Shown here in pieces: positions 33,379 through 43,599 of a DNA stretch of 64,000 nt. The notes beneath the pieces were generated by a model that saw nothing but the letters and a program-made list of their open reading frames with translations, was not told where the DNA came from and searched no databases. The position numbers and the translations under genes are program-made. The DNA is from Microbacterium oryzae (lineage in GTDB: Bacteria; Actinomycetota; Actinomycetes; Actinomycetales; Microbacteriaceae). The stretch's first letter is position 1. The number at the start of each line of letters is the position of its first letter. The stretch is taken from assembly GCF_009735645.1 (NCBI RefSeq), contig NZ_CP032550.1:310001-374000 (forward strand). The letters are read 5' to 3'.

Positions 33379-34128
33379 TCACGGGAGGAACGGGGCCACC
33401 AGCGGATAGCCCACGAATGCGAAGACGTCGATCAGCGCGTGGGCGAGCACCAGCGGCATCACGCGTCCCCAGCGGCGGTAGCACCAGCCGAACACGACGC
33501 CCATCGCGAAGTTCCCGACGATCGCGCCGAAGCCCTGGTACGCGTGATACGCCGCGCGCAGGCCCGCGACCGCGAGGATGATCGTCCACGGCCGCCATCC
33601 GATGCGGCCGAGCCGGTCGAAGAGGTAGCCGCCGAGGATCACCTCCTCGAGGAGTCCCGCGCGCAGGGCCGACAGCACGAGCACGGGCACGAGCCACGCG
33701 TCGATCCCCGACGACGCCTGCACGTCGACGTTGAGTCCGAGCAGGCGCGCTCCGACGTAGAGCGCGATCCCCGGCACGCCGATGACGACCAGCAGGATGG
33801 CCGCTCGGCCGAGATCCCGAGGGAGGGAACGGAGATCCAGGCCGATGCGCCGGAGCGCGCTGCGACCGGGCTCCCAGAGCAGGTAGACCACCAGCGCGAC
33901 GAGGCAGAGGTCGAACCCGATGTCGAGGAGACGGTAGACGACGTCCCACACCGGCTCCTCCGCGCGCGACGGATTGAGCGCCGCGGACTGCTCGGACAGC
34001 GCCTCCGGGCGCAGCAGCGCGCGCACGAGCGAGAGCACGGCGTAGAGCGCGGACTGCCCGAGCGAGAGCGCGAGCACGATCGCCACCTCCCACGCGAATC
34101 GGCGACGAGTGGGGGAGGGGACGCTCAC
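33379..34128 (-). CDS. CPBP (Abi/CAAX-like) family intramembrane protein, altered motif 1
   Basis: The 249-residue protein has about seven membrane helices and the CPBP layout: LLEEVILGGYLFDRLG as motif 1, AAYHAYQGFGAIVGNFAMGVVFGWCY as motif 2 and LVLAHALIDVFAFVGYP as motif 3. The two motif-1 glutamates and the histidines of motifs 2 and 3 are present, but the usual Arg in EExxxR is Gly here, so protease activity may be changed. CPBP proteins process prenylated peptides or give bacteriocin immunity. GTG at 34128 lies 6 bases after CAGGCT. Confidence 0.82.
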   Translation of the reverse strand: MSVPSPTRRRFAWEVAIVLALSLGQSALYAVLSLVRALLRPEALSEQSAALNPSRAEEPVWDVVYRLLDIGFDLCLVALVVYLLWEPGRSALRRIGLDLRSLPRDLGRAAILLVVIGVPGIALYVGARLLGLNVDVQASSGIDAWLVPVLVLSALRAGLLEEVILGGYLFDRLGRIGWRPWTIILAVAGLRAAYHAYQGFGAIVGNFAMGVVFGWCYRRWGRVMPLVLAHALIDVFAFVGYPLVAPFLP

Positions 34129-34134
34129 GCGGAG

Positions 34135-34140
34135 AGCCTG
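34135..34140 (-). promoter_or_regulatory. possible -10 box of the CPBP gene
   Basis: CAGGCT on the minus strand ends 6 bases before GTG 34128; the first T of the consensus is missing. Confidence 0.35.
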
Positions 34141-34213
34141 TCATGCCCTCCGGAGCACCCCCCGCGCGCCACTCGGCGTGTTCTCGATGCGGTCGCATAA
34201 GAGGCGGCTGCGA

Positions 34214-34230
34214 TTGGCGCATATTGCCAA
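34214..34230. promoter_or_regulatory. operator-like palindrome upstream of the peptide transporter
   Basis: TTGGC and GCCAA arms around gcatatt form a 17-base dyad centred about 90 bases before the predicted transcription start, in a locally AT-richer stretch. Confidence 0.35.
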
Positions 34231-34277
34231 ATCACGAGTCGTGCCCGTAAAGGGTCTGTAACGGTTCTGCTGAAAGT

Positions 34278-34306
34278 TTGGAACACACCGTCGGTGAGTT
34301 TAGATT
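34278..34306 (+). promoter_or_regulatory. promoter of the peptide ABC transporter operon
   Basis: TTGGAA at 34278-34283 and TAGATT at 34301-34306 are 17 bases apart, the best sigma70-type pair in the window. The start would be near 34313, giving a 60-base leader with GGAGGA before the GTG. Confidence 0.65.
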
Positions 34307-34372
34307 TCAGACATCGCTTACCGGGGCCTCGCGCCCCGCGGCACCCCCATCCCCTTCCATCGGAGGAACACA

Positions 34373-36007
34373 GTGAAGCGCAACAAGATCGCCCTCTCGG
34401 GTCTCGCGCTCCTCGGCGTCGGGAGCCTCGCGCTCGCCGGCTGCGCGAGCGACGGCGGCGGCTCGACCGGGGAGGACACGGCTTCGGACGGCGGCTCGTC
34501 GACGGCCATCGTCACGACGAACGGCAACGAGCCCCAGAACCCGCTCATTCCGACGAACACCAACGAGGTCGGCGGCGGCAAGGTGCTCGACAGCATCTTC
34601 GCCGGCCTGATCTCGTACGAGGCCGACGGCGCGGTCGTCAACGATGTCGCAGAGGACATCACGGTCGACTCGCCCACGCAGCTCACCGTGAAGATCCGCG
34701 AGGGCCTGAAGTTCACGAACGGCGAAGAGGTCACCGCCGACAACTTCATCAAGGCGTGGAACTACGGCGCGCTCGCCTCCAACGGCCAGCTGTCGAGCTA
34801 CTTCTTCGAGGACATCGAGGGCTTCAGCTACGACGAGGACTCCGAGCTCAACGGTCTCGAGCAGGTCGACGACTACACGTTCACGATCACGCTCAACAAG
34901 CCCGCCTCGGACTTCGCGCAGCGGCTGGGCTACTCCGCGTACTACCCGCTTCCCGACGTCGCGTTCGACGACATGGAGGCGTTCGGCGAGAACCCGATCG
35001 GCAACGGCCCCTACAAGCTGGCCGACGAGGGCGCGTGGCAGCACGACGTGCAGATCGACCTCGTCAAGAACGAGGACTACGACGGCGTGCGCGAGGCGGC
35101 CAACGGCGGCCTCCGCATCGTCTTCTACGCGACGCAGGACGCCGCGTACCAGGACCTGCTCGCGGGCAACCTCGACATCCTCGACCAGATCCCGGACTCC
35201 GCGTTCGAGACCTACCAGGACGAGCTCGGCGAGAACTGGGTCAACCAGCCCGCCGCGATCTTCCAGTCGTTCACCATCCCCCAGTACTTCGAGCACTTCG
35301 AGGGCGAAGAGGGCCAGCTGCGCCGCCAGGCGATCTCGATGGCCATCAACCGCGAGGAGATCACCGACGTGATCTTCCAGGGCACCCGCACCCCCGCCAG
35401 CGACTTCACGTCGCCGGTCATCGACGGCTGGAGCGAGTCGCTCGAGGGCGGCGAGGTCCTCGACTACGACCCCGAGCAGGCCAAGGAGCTCTGGGCGCAG
35501 GCTGACGAGATCAGCCCGTGGGACGGTGAGTTCAAGATCGCCTACAACGCCGACGGCGGCCACCAGGCCTGGGTCGACGCGACCGTGAACTCGATCTCCG
35601 GCGTGCTCGGCATCGATGCGGTGGGCGAGCCCTACCCCGACTTCGCGGGTCTCCGCGACGAGATCACGAACCGCACCATCACCTCGGCCTTCCGCACCGG
35701 CTGGCAGGCGGACTACCCGGGTCTGTACAACTTCCTCGGCCCGATCTACGCCACGAACGCCGGCTCCAACGACGGCGACTACTCGAGCGAGGAGTTCGAC
35801 TCGCTCCTGGCCGAGGGCATCTCGGAGACGGACGCGGACGCGGCCAACGAGCTGTTCGCCCAGGCGCAGACGGTCCTCCTGAAGGACCTCCCGGCCATCC
35901 CGCTCTGGTACTCGAACGTGACCGGCGGATGGGCTGACACCGTCGACAACGTCGAGTTCGGCTGGAACTCGGTGCCGCTCTACTACGAGGTCACCAAGGC
36001 CGAGTAA
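34373..36007 (+). CDS. peptide ABC transporter substrate-binding lipoprotein (OppA/DppA family)
   Basis: The 544-residue lipoprotein has a signal sequence with lipobox LALAGC (Cys at 24) and a Ser/Gly-rich linker. The SBP family 5 fold follows, with the motifs ITVDSPTQLTVKIREGLKFTNGEEVTADNF and NPIGNGPYKL, and a C-terminal lobe around LPAIPLWYSN. It captures oligopeptides outside the membrane and passes them to the two permeases encoded downstream. GTG at 34373 has GGAGGA 6 bases upstream. A long hairpin after the stop codon separates it from the permeases, as is common where the binding protein is made in excess. Confidence 0.94.
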   Translation: MKRNKIALSGLALLGVGSLALAGCASDGGGSTGEDTASDGGSSTAIVTTNGNEPQNPLIPTNTNEVGGGKVLDSIFAGLISYEADGAVVNDVAEDITVDSPTQLTVKIREGLKFTNGEEVTADNFIKAWNYGALASNGQLSSYFFEDIEGFSYDEDSELNGLEQVDDYTFTITLNKPASDFAQRLGYSAYYPLPDVAFDDMEAFGENPIGNGPYKLADEGAWQHDVQIDLVKNEDYDGVREAANGGLRIVFYATQDAAYQDLLAGNLDILDQIPDSAFETYQDELGENWVNQPAAIFQSFTIPQYFEHFEGEEGQLRRQAISMAINREEITDVIFQGTRTPASDFTSPVIDGWSESLEGGEVLDYDPEQAKELWAQADEISPWDGEFKIAYNADGGHQAWVDATVNSISGVLGIDAVGEPYPDFAGLRDEITNRTITSAFRTGWQADYPGLYNFLGPIYATNAGSNDGDYSSEEFDSLLAEGISETDADAANELFAQAQTVLLKDLPAIPLWYSNVTGGWADTVDNVEFGWNSVPLYYEVTKAE

Positions 36008-36022
36008 GCACCCCTTACCCCC

Positions 36023-36056
36023 GCGAGGCGGTGACGTCACCACGTCACCGCCTCGC
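36023..36056 (+). terminator. hairpin after the substrate-binding protein gene
   Basis: GCGAGGCGGTGACGT pairs perfectly with ACGTCACCGCCTCGC around CACC. It lies inside the operon and has no U-tract, so partial termination or 3'-end protection of the upstream mRNA is likely. Confidence 0.7.
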
Positions 36057-36124
36057 ATCATGCTCCAGCCGTTTCACCCCTCTCCCAGAAAAAGAGGGGG
36101 AGGATGAGTGGCTGGGGCTCCGTC

Positions 36125-36155
36125 GTGCGGGCCCCTTATCGCTGTGTGCCCGCAC
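36125..36155 (+). other. second intercistronic hairpin
   Basis: GTGCGGGC and GCCCGCAC flank 15 bases, upstream of the GGAGGGAGG site of the first permease gene. A weaker CCCCTC/GAGGGG pairing lies at 36077-36099. Confidence 0.5.
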
Positions 36156-36186
36156 GGACGATAGAACCCCCGGAGGGAGGTCGAGG

Positions 36187-37116
36187 ATGGCCACTTACAT
36201 CCTCAGACGGATCCTGCAGGTCATTCCGGTTTTCCTGGGTGCCACTCTGCTGATCTACTTCATGGTCTTCGCGATGCCCGGAGACCCCATCGCCGCACTG
36301 TTCGGCGACAAGCAGCCGCCGCCGGCGGTGCTCGAGCGCCTGCGCGCCCAGTATCTGCTGGACCAGCCGTTCATCGTGCAGTACCTGAACTACCTGGGCG
36401 GCATCTTCCGCCTCGACTTCGGCGTGACGTTCTCGGGGCAGGACGTGCTCGACGTGCTCGCCCGCACGTTCCCCGTGACGCTCCGCCTCGCGGTGCTGGC
36501 CATCCTCATCGCGTTCGTCCTGGCGATCGCCGTGGGCGCGGGCTCCGCGCTGCTGAAGGGGACGATCTTCGATCACGCGATGCTGGTCGTCGCGCTGATC
36601 TTCGTCGCCGTGCCGATCTTCGTGCTGTCGTTCATCGCGCAGTTCTTCCTCGGCGTGAAGCTCGGCTGGTTCAGCCCGACGGTGGGAGCGAACAACGACT
36701 GGGGCGACCTCTGGCTGCCGGCGATCGTGCTGGCGCTCAGCATCTACGCCACCAGCATGCGCCTGACCCGCTCGTCGACGATCGAGACGCTGGGCCAGGA
36801 CTGGGTGCGGACGGCGTACAGCAAGGGCCTCTCGCGCGGCCGGGTCATCCCCGTGCACGTGCTGCGGAACTCGCTCATCCCGATGGTCACCGACACCGCC
36901 ACGCAGTTCGGCGTGCTCATGGTCGGCGCGACGGTCACCGAGGGCATCTTCAACGTCCCCGGCGTGGGCAACACGCTGTACCAGGCGATCATCCGGCACG
37001 AGACGCCCACCGTGGTGTCGTTCGTCACGATCTTCGTCGTGGTCTACGTGCTCATCAACCTGCTCATCGACCTGCTCTACGGTCTGCTCGACCCGAGGAT
37101 CCGCTATGTCCGCTAG
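36187..37116 (+). CDS. peptide ABC transporter permease, DppB/OppB type
   Basis: The 309-residue permease has six helices: helix 1 in MATYILRRILQVIPVFLGATLLIYFMVFAMPGDP, an external loop, then the BPD_transp_1 core with the EAA-type motif DWVRTAYSKGLSRGRVIPVHVLRNSLIPM that contacts the ATPase. The ATG has GGAGGGAGG 6 bases upstream, an unusually strong site after a structured 180-base gap. It overlaps the second permease gene by 11 bases. It forms the channel with that protein. Confidence 0.95.
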   Translation: MATYILRRILQVIPVFLGATLLIYFMVFAMPGDPIAALFGDKQPPPAVLERLRAQYLLDQPFIVQYLNYLGGIFRLDFGVTFSGQDVLDVLARTFPVTLRLAVLAILIAFVLAIAVGAGSALLKGTIFDHAMLVVALIFVAVPIFVLSFIAQFFLGVKLGWFSPTVGANNDWGDLWLPAIVLALSIYATSMRLTRSSTIETLGQDWVRTAYSKGLSRGRVIPVHVLRNSLIPMVTDTATQFGVLMVGATVTEGIFNVPGVGNTLYQAIIRHETPTVVSFVTIFVVVYVLINLLIDLLYGLLDPRIRYVR

Positions 37117-38044
37117 TACGCATTACGTGGCGCCCGTGAAGGCGTCCGAGGTCGTCGTCGACGCGGTGCGGGTCGACGGCAAGAAGAGCAACCTGTGGCT
37201 CGACGCATGGCGCGACCTGCGCCGCCGGCCGCTCTTCTGGGCGTCGCTCGCGCTGGCCGCGCTCTTCATCGTGATGGCGGTCGTCCCGACGCTCTTCACC
37301 AGCGTCGCGCCCAGCGGCGGGGCCTGCACCCTCGCGAACAGCAACGGCGACCCGACCGCCGGGCACCCGCTCGGCTTCACGCGCCAGGGCTGCGACATCT
37401 GGTCGCGCCTGGTCTGGGGCACGCGCACGTCGCTCATCGTCGGCCTGCTGGCCACGATCATCGGCACGGTCATCGGCGTCATCATGGGATCCATCGCGGC
37501 GTTCTACGGCGGATGGGTCGACGCGCTGCTCTCGCGCGTCGGCGACGTGTTCTTCACCATCCCCTACATCGTCGCGGCCATCGTCGTGATGACGGTGCTC
37601 TCCACGCAGCGGAACGAGCTCACGCTCGCGTTCGCGATCGGCGGCTTCTCATGGGCTTCGACCGCGCGCATCATCCGCGCCGAGGTGCTGCGCGTGAAGC
37701 AGTCGGACTACGTCATGGCGTCGATCTCGCTCGGCCTCTCGCGGTTCAAGACCCTCGTGGTCCACGTGCTGCCGAACGCCATCGCGCCCGTCATCGTCGT
37801 GGCGACGATCAGCCTCGGAAGCGCGATCGTCGCGGAGTCGACGCTGTCGTTCCTCGGCGTCGGCCTCGGCGGCGGAACCGTGTCGTGGGGCGCCGACATC
37901 AGCCAGGCGCAGACGGCCATCCGCACCGCGCCGATGGCTCTCATCTATCCCTCGCTGGCGCTCACCCTCGCGGTGCTCGCCTTCATCATGCTGGGCGAGC
38001 TCCTCCGCGACGCCCTCGACCCGAAGGCGAGGGCGCAGCGATGA
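37106..38044 (+). CDS. peptide ABC transporter permease, DppC/OppC type
   Basis: The 312-residue permease has a polar N-terminal segment of about 35 residues, helix 1 (LFWASLALAALFIVMAVVPTLF), an outside loop with two cysteines (GGACTLAN and RQGCDIW), and the DppC core with EAA motif SDYVMASISLGLSRFKTLVVHVLPN. OppC_N-type charge (DAWRDLRRRP) precedes helix 1. ATG 37106 overlaps the first permease, and its end overlaps the ATPase start, so the three are translated together. Confidence 0.95.
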   Translation: MSASTHYVAPVKASEVVVDAVRVDGKKSNLWLDAWRDLRRRPLFWASLALAALFIVMAVVPTLFTSVAPSGGACTLANSNGDPTAGHPLGFTRQGCDIWSRLVWGTRTSLIVGLLATIIGTVIGVIMGSIAAFYGGWVDALLSRVGDVFFTIPYIVAAIVVMTVLSTQRNELTLAFAIGGFSWASTARIIRAEVLRVKQSDYVMASISLGLSRFKTLVVHVLPNAIAPVIVVATISLGSAIVAESTLSFLGVGLGGGTVSWGADISQAQTAIRTAPMALIYPSLALTLAVLAFIMLGELLRDALDPKARAQR

Positions 38045-39723
38045 GCGGAATGAAGGACACCACCATGAACGAGCCCCTGCTCCGCATCCGCGGCCTGAAG
38101 GTGGCGTTCGGCACCGGCAAGAAGCAGCGCGAGGTCGTCCACGGCGTCGACCTCGACGTGCACCGCGGCGAGACCGTGGCCATCGTCGGCGAGTCCGGTT
38201 CGGGCAAGTCGACGACCGCGACGGCGATCATCGACCTGCTGCCGGGCACGGGCGAGGTCACCGCAGGGTCGATCCAGCTCGACGGCGTCGAGCTCACCCA
38301 GGTCGGCCGTCGAGAGATGGAGTCGATCCGCGGTCGCCGCATCGGCTACGTGCCGCAGGACCCGATGTCGAACCTCAACCCGGTGTGGTCGATCGGCTTC
38401 CAGGTGAAGGAGGCCGTCCGTGCGAACGGGCTGGCCACCGGGCGCAAGGAGGTCGAGAAGCGTGCGATCGAGGTGCTGCAGCAGGCGGGTCTCGCCGACG
38501 CCGAGCGGCGTCTGCACCAGTTCCCGCACCAGTTCTCGGGCGGCATGCGCCAGCGCGCCCTCATCGGCATCGGCCTCGCGGCCGACCCGGCGCTGCTCAT
38601 CGCGGATGAGCCGACGAGCGCTCTGGACGTCACCGTCCAGCGGGTGATCCTCGACCACCTCGCCTCGCTCACGCGCGAGAAGGGCACCTCGGTGCTCTTC
38701 ATCACGCACGACCTCGGCCTCGCCGCCGACCGCGCCGACACCATCGTCGTGATGAGCCAGGGCGAGGTCGTGGAGTCGGGGCCGAGCCGCGAGATCCTCC
38801 AGAACCCGCAGCACCCCTACACGCAGCGTCTCGTCGCCGCGGCGCCGAGCCTGGCTTCGCAGCGCATCCAGGCGACCGCGGAGGACCGCGGCGTGGCGAC
38901 GACGACCGAGGTGCTGCACACCGCAGCGCCCGTCGTCGAGGTGCGCGATCTCGTCAAGGAGTACAAGATCCGCCGCGGCGGGTTCCGCAGCGAGCCGTTC
39001 CGCGCCGTGGACGCGGTCTCCTTCCAGATCCCCAAGGGCAAGACGCTCGCGCTCGTGGGCGAGTCCGGCTCCGGCAAGTCCACCGTGGCGAAGATGGTGC
39101 TGCAGCTGGAGCCCGCGACGAGCGGGCAGATCCTCATCGACGGCACGGACGCGACGACCCTGTCGTCGCGCGAGGTGTTCGACCTGCGCGGGCGGATGCA
39201 GCCGGTCTTCCAGGACCCGTACGGATCCCTCGACCCGCTGCGCTCGATCGGCGCGCTCATCTCCGAGCCGCTGAACGTGCACAAGGTCGGCGACACGGCG
39301 TCGCGTCGCGAGCGGGTGTTCGAGCTCCTCGAGCAGGTCGCCCTCCCGCGCGAGCTGGCGTGGCGCTACCCGAACGAGCTGTCCGGCGGCCAGCGCCAGC
39401 GCGTGGCGATCGCGCGCGCCCTGGCGCTCAAGCCTGACATCGTCGTCCTCGACGAGGCGGTCTCCGCACTCGACGTGCTCGTGCAGGACCAGATCCTGAA
39501 GCTCCTCGCCGAGCTCCAGGGCGAGCTGGGCCTGACGTACCTGTTCATCACGCACGACCTCGCGGTGGTGCGCGTGGCCGCCGACCTCGTCTGCGTCATG
39601 GAGCAGGGGCGCGTGGTCGAACAGGGTGCGGTGGACACGATCTTCGCCGACCCGAAGCAGGAGTACACGCGTCGGCTCCTCGAGGCCATCCCCGGCCAGA
39701 CGATGGAGATCGGCAGCCGATGA
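38041..39723 (+). CDS. peptide ABC transporter ATPase with two nucleotide-binding domains (DppD-DppF fusion)
   Basis: The 560-residue protein contains two full ABC domains. The first has VGESGSGKST, FSGGMRQRALIGIGL and LLIADEPTSALD and ends with the OppD-type tail NPQHPYTQRLVAAAPS. The second has VGESGSGKST, LSGGQRQRVAIARAL and IVVLDEAVSALD. It combines the DppD and DppF subunits in one chain, common in actinobacteria, and powers peptide import at the inner side of the membrane. The second domain's Walker B continues EAVSALD rather than EPTSALD. ATG 38041 overlaps the permease stop. Confidence 0.94.
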   Translation: MSGMKDTTMNEPLLRIRGLKVAFGTGKKQREVVHGVDLDVHRGETVAIVGESGSGKSTTATAIIDLLPGTGEVTAGSIQLDGVELTQVGRREMESIRGRRIGYVPQDPMSNLNPVWSIGFQVKEAVRANGLATGRKEVEKRAIEVLQQAGLADAERRLHQFPHQFSGGMRQRALIGIGLAADPALLIADEPTSALDVTVQRVILDHLASLTREKGTSVLFITHDLGLAADRADTIVVMSQGEVVESGPSREILQNPQHPYTQRLVAAAPSLASQRIQATAEDRGVATTTEVLHTAAPVVEVRDLVKEYKIRRGGFRSEPFRAVDAVSFQIPKGKTLALVGESGSGKSTVAKMVLQLEPATSGQILIDGTDATTLSSREVFDLRGRMQPVFQDPYGSLDPLRSIGALISEPLNVHKVGDTASRRERVFELLEQVALPRELAWRYPNELSGGQRQRVAIARALALKPDIVVLDEAVSALDVLVQDQILKLLAELQGELGLTYLFITHDLAVVRVAADLVCVMEQGRVVEQGAVDTIFADPKQEYTRRLLEAIPGQTMEIGSR

Positions 39724-40304
39724 CGCACCCGCGGGAGAGGAGCCGAACCATCCGCGGCAACGCCGGCCTGGTCTGGCTCCTCCTCGCGGCCGTCGTCGTG
39801 GCGTTCCTGCTCGGCGACGTCCTCATCCGTGGAAGCGCGGAGCAGGCGGCGCTCATCGCGCCGTGGCTCCTGCTGCCGCTGTGGTTCGTCTGGACCTTCC
39901 TGTACGCGCCGAGCGTCGTCGCCGACCCGCGCGGCGCGATCGTGCGGAACCCCCTGCGCACCACGGACATCCCCTGGGCCGCCGTCGAGAGCATCGCTCT
40001 CACGTGGCAGGTGGCCTTCGTGCTCGACAGCGGGCGGACCGTCCAGGCCTGGGCGATCCCGGCGGGCAAGCCGACCCGCCGCGGGGTGCCGCATCCGTCC
40101 GAGCGCGAGACCGAGATCCTGCGCGAGCTGCACGAGCAGGCGGCGGATGGCGCGGTGTCGGATGGCGCGGTGTCGGATGGCGCGGTGCCGGCGGGTGGGA
40201 GCGGGGCGGCCGGCCGGGTGCGCACGTCGTGGAACGCGCCCCAGCTCATCGTGCTGGCAATTCTCGTCGTGTGGGCCGCCGCGGCGGTGGCGGTCACGTC
40301 GTGA
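39720..40304 (+). CDS. membrane protein with PH-like domain, coding minisatellite
   Basis: The 194-residue protein has two N-terminal helices (AGLVWLLLAAVVVAFLLGDVLI and LIAPWLLLPLWFVWTFLYAPSVV), then a PH-like beta domain (RGAIVRNPLRTTDIPWAAVESIALTWQVAFVLDSGRTVQAW) typical of small actinobacterial PH/DUF proteins, and a C-terminal helix. Residues 143-157 are three tandem DGAVS units coded by a 15-bp repeat. ATG overlaps the ATPase stop by 4 bases. The same fold follows in the next gene. Role unknown; its position suggests expression with the peptide transporter rather than function in it. Confidence 0.75.
   Translation: MTHPRERSRTIRGNAGLVWLLLAAVVVAFLLGDVLIRGSAEQAALIAPWLLLPLWFVWTFLYAPSVVADPRGAIVRNPLRTTDIPWAAVESIALTWQVAFVLDSGRTVQAWAIPAGKPTRRGVPHPSERETEILRELHEQAADGAVSDGAVSDGAVPAGGSGAAGRVRTSWNAPQLIVLAILVVWAAAAVAVTS
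40146..40190 (+). repeat. 15-bp coding minisatellite, three units
   Basis: Three tandem copies of GATGGCGCGGTGTCG (last copy with GTGCCG) encode DGAVS repeats. Confidence 0.85.
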
Positions 40305-40840
40305 GCGCGCCGTCGGCGTACCGGGTCGCGTTCCGGCGGCCATCCGGCTGGGTGGCTTTCGCCGTCGCCGCGGCTCTCTCCCTCTACCTCCTGGGCGACG
40401 CCGTCGTCCGCGGGCGCGCGTTCGACGCGGTCCTCGTCGCCCCGTGGCTCCTCGCGCTCTGCTGGGGCGTGTACGTCCTCCTCGCCGCGCCCAGCGTCGT
40501 GGCCGTCGACGATCGGGTGCGGGTGCGCAACACGCTGCGCACGGCCGACATCCCCTGGTCGCGGATCGCGGCCATCCGCATGCGCTGGCAGCTGGAGCTC
40601 GTCCTCGACGACGGGCGGGTCCTGCCGGCGCTCGGCGCCGCCCCGCGGCACCTGCACGTCAACCGCCGCGAGCAGCCGGGCGACGACCAGGCGGCCACGC
40701 TCGAGCTCTTCCGCGAGCGGGCTCCCGCCTCCGACGAGCCGGTGCGACGCGGGTGGCACGCGCCGTCGCTCGTGCTCCTCGCCGTGATCGTCGTCTGGGC
40801 CCTCTGGTCGCTCGCCGTCACGGGGCTCTTCGGGGGCTGA
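40301..40840 (+). CDS. PH-like membrane protein, paralogue of the preceding gene
   Basis: The 179-residue protein repeats the layout of its neighbour: two helices (GWVAFAVAAALSLYLLGDAVV and APWLLALCWGVYVLLAAPSVV), the PH-like segment RVRVRNTLRTADIPWSRIAAIRMRWQLELVLDDGRVLPA and a C-terminal helix. Shared stretches such as R-N-x-L-R-T-x-D-I-P-W show they arose by tandem duplication. GTG 40301 overlaps the previous stop (GTGA). Function is unknown; the family often senses or shapes membrane proteins. Confidence 0.75.
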   Translation: MSAPSAYRVAFRRPSGWVAFAVAAALSLYLLGDAVVRGRAFDAVLVAPWLLALCWGVYVLLAAPSVVAVDDRVRVRNTLRTADIPWSRIAAIRMRWQLELVLDDGRVLPALGAAPRHLHVNRREQPGDDQAATLELFRERAPASDEPVRRGWHAPSLVLLAVIVVWALWSLAVTGLFGG

Positions 40841-40885
40841 GGCCGCGCCTTCGAGCAGGCTGAGCGCCGTCGCGGAAGCGGGGGA

Positions 40886-40913
40886 TAGGATGGAGCGCCC
40901 CGCTTTCGGGGCG
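40886..40913 (+). promoter_or_regulatory. typA -10 box and leader hairpin
   Basis: TAGGAT at 40886-40891 is the -10 box. CGCCCCG (40896-40902) pairs with CGGGGCG (40907-40913) at or near the predicted 5' end of the mRNA, ahead of the GAAGGA site at about 40927. Confidence 0.5.
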
Positions 40914-40938
40914 AATCCCCACATCAGAAGGACCCTTC

Positions 40939-42840
<1,902 letters not shown>

Positions 42841-42849
42841 GTGCTCTTC

Positions 42850-42885
42850 AGAAGCGCCCCCGGTCCGCGGACCGGGGGCGCTTCT
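42850..42885. terminator. 36-base perfect palindrome terminator after typA
   Basis: AGAAGCGCCCCCGGTCCG and its exact complement follow with no spacer, so the tip opens at GTCCGCGGAC. The next promoter begins 4 bases later. Confidence 0.88.
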
Positions 42886-42888
42886 GCG

Positions 42889-42894
42889 TAGGCT
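42889..42894 (+). promoter_or_regulatory. -10 box of azlCD
   Basis: TAGGCT ends 6 bases before ATG 42901. It lies only 4 bases past the typA terminator, so its -35 region is within the hairpin. Confidence 0.55.
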
Positions 42895-42900
42895 CGAGGG

Positions 42901-43599
42901 ATGACCCGCACGCCCGATGTCCAGAGCGCCTGGCGGCAGGGGATGGCCGTGTCCGCGGCCACGGGGCTGTACGGCATCTCCTTCGGCGCGCTCGGCGTCG
43001 CGGCCGGCCTCGACGTGTGGCAGACCTGCGTGCTGAGCCTGCTGATGTTCACCGGCGGATCGCAGTTCGCGTTCGTCGGGGTCATCGCCTCGGGCGGCCT
43101 CGCCGCGGCGCCCTCCGCCATCGCCTCCGCCGCCCTCCTGGGCGTGCGGAACGCCGTCTACGCGGTGCGCATGAACCCGCTCGTCGGGGGTGGCTGGGGG
43201 CGTCGGCTGCTGGCGGCGACGTTCACGATCGACGAGTCCACGGCCGTCGCGCTCGCGCACCGCACGCCCGAGGGGCGCCGAGCGGGCTTCTGGGTCACGG
43301 GCGTCGGCATCTACCTCGCGTGGAACCTCATGACGCTCGTCGGCGCCCTCGTGGGCGACGTGCTCGGCGACGTCCGCGCGTACGGTCTCGACGCGGCGGC
43401 GGCGGCGGCGATGCTCGGGCTGCTGTGGCCGCGTCTGCGCGACCGGCAGGCCGTCGCCGTCGGCGTCGCGGCGGCCGTGGTGGCGACCGCCACGACGCCC
43501 GCGCTGCCCGCGGGGCTCCCGGTTCTCGCAGCGGCTCTCGTCGCGGTCGTCGTGGGCTGGACGAACGCGTTCGGACGACGAGGAGCAGAACACGCATGA
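42901..43599 (+). CDS. azlC: branched-chain amino acid exporter large subunit, AzlC family
   Basis: The 232-residue protein has about six helices. The AzlC/YgaZ pattern is clear: WRQGMAVSAATGLYGISFGALGVAAGL, SLLMFTGGSQFAFVGVIASGG and LLGVRNAVYAVRMNP, then DESTAVALAHRTPEGRRAGFWVTGVGIYLAWN. With AzlD it exports branched-chain amino acids or analogues, as BrnFE does for methionine and isoleucine in corynebacteria. TAGGCT 6 bases before the ATG predicts leaderless translation. ATGA overlap links it to azlD. Confidence 0.92.
   Translation: MTRTPDVQSAWRQGMAVSAATGLYGISFGALGVAAGLDVWQTCVLSLLMFTGGSQFAFVGVIASGGLAAAPSAIASAALLGVRNAVYAVRMNPLVGGGWGRRLLAATFTIDESTAVALAHRTPEGRRAGFWVTGVGIYLAWNLMTLVGALVGDVLGDVRAYGLDAAAAAAMLGLLWPRLRDRQAVAVGVAAAVVATATTPALPAGLPVLAAALVAVVVGWTNAFGRRGAEHA

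Noticed and set aside
34200..34310. AT-richer stretch as a sign of horizontal transfer
   Set aside because: It is short, has a good promoter pair and precedes a high-GC operon with native codon use.
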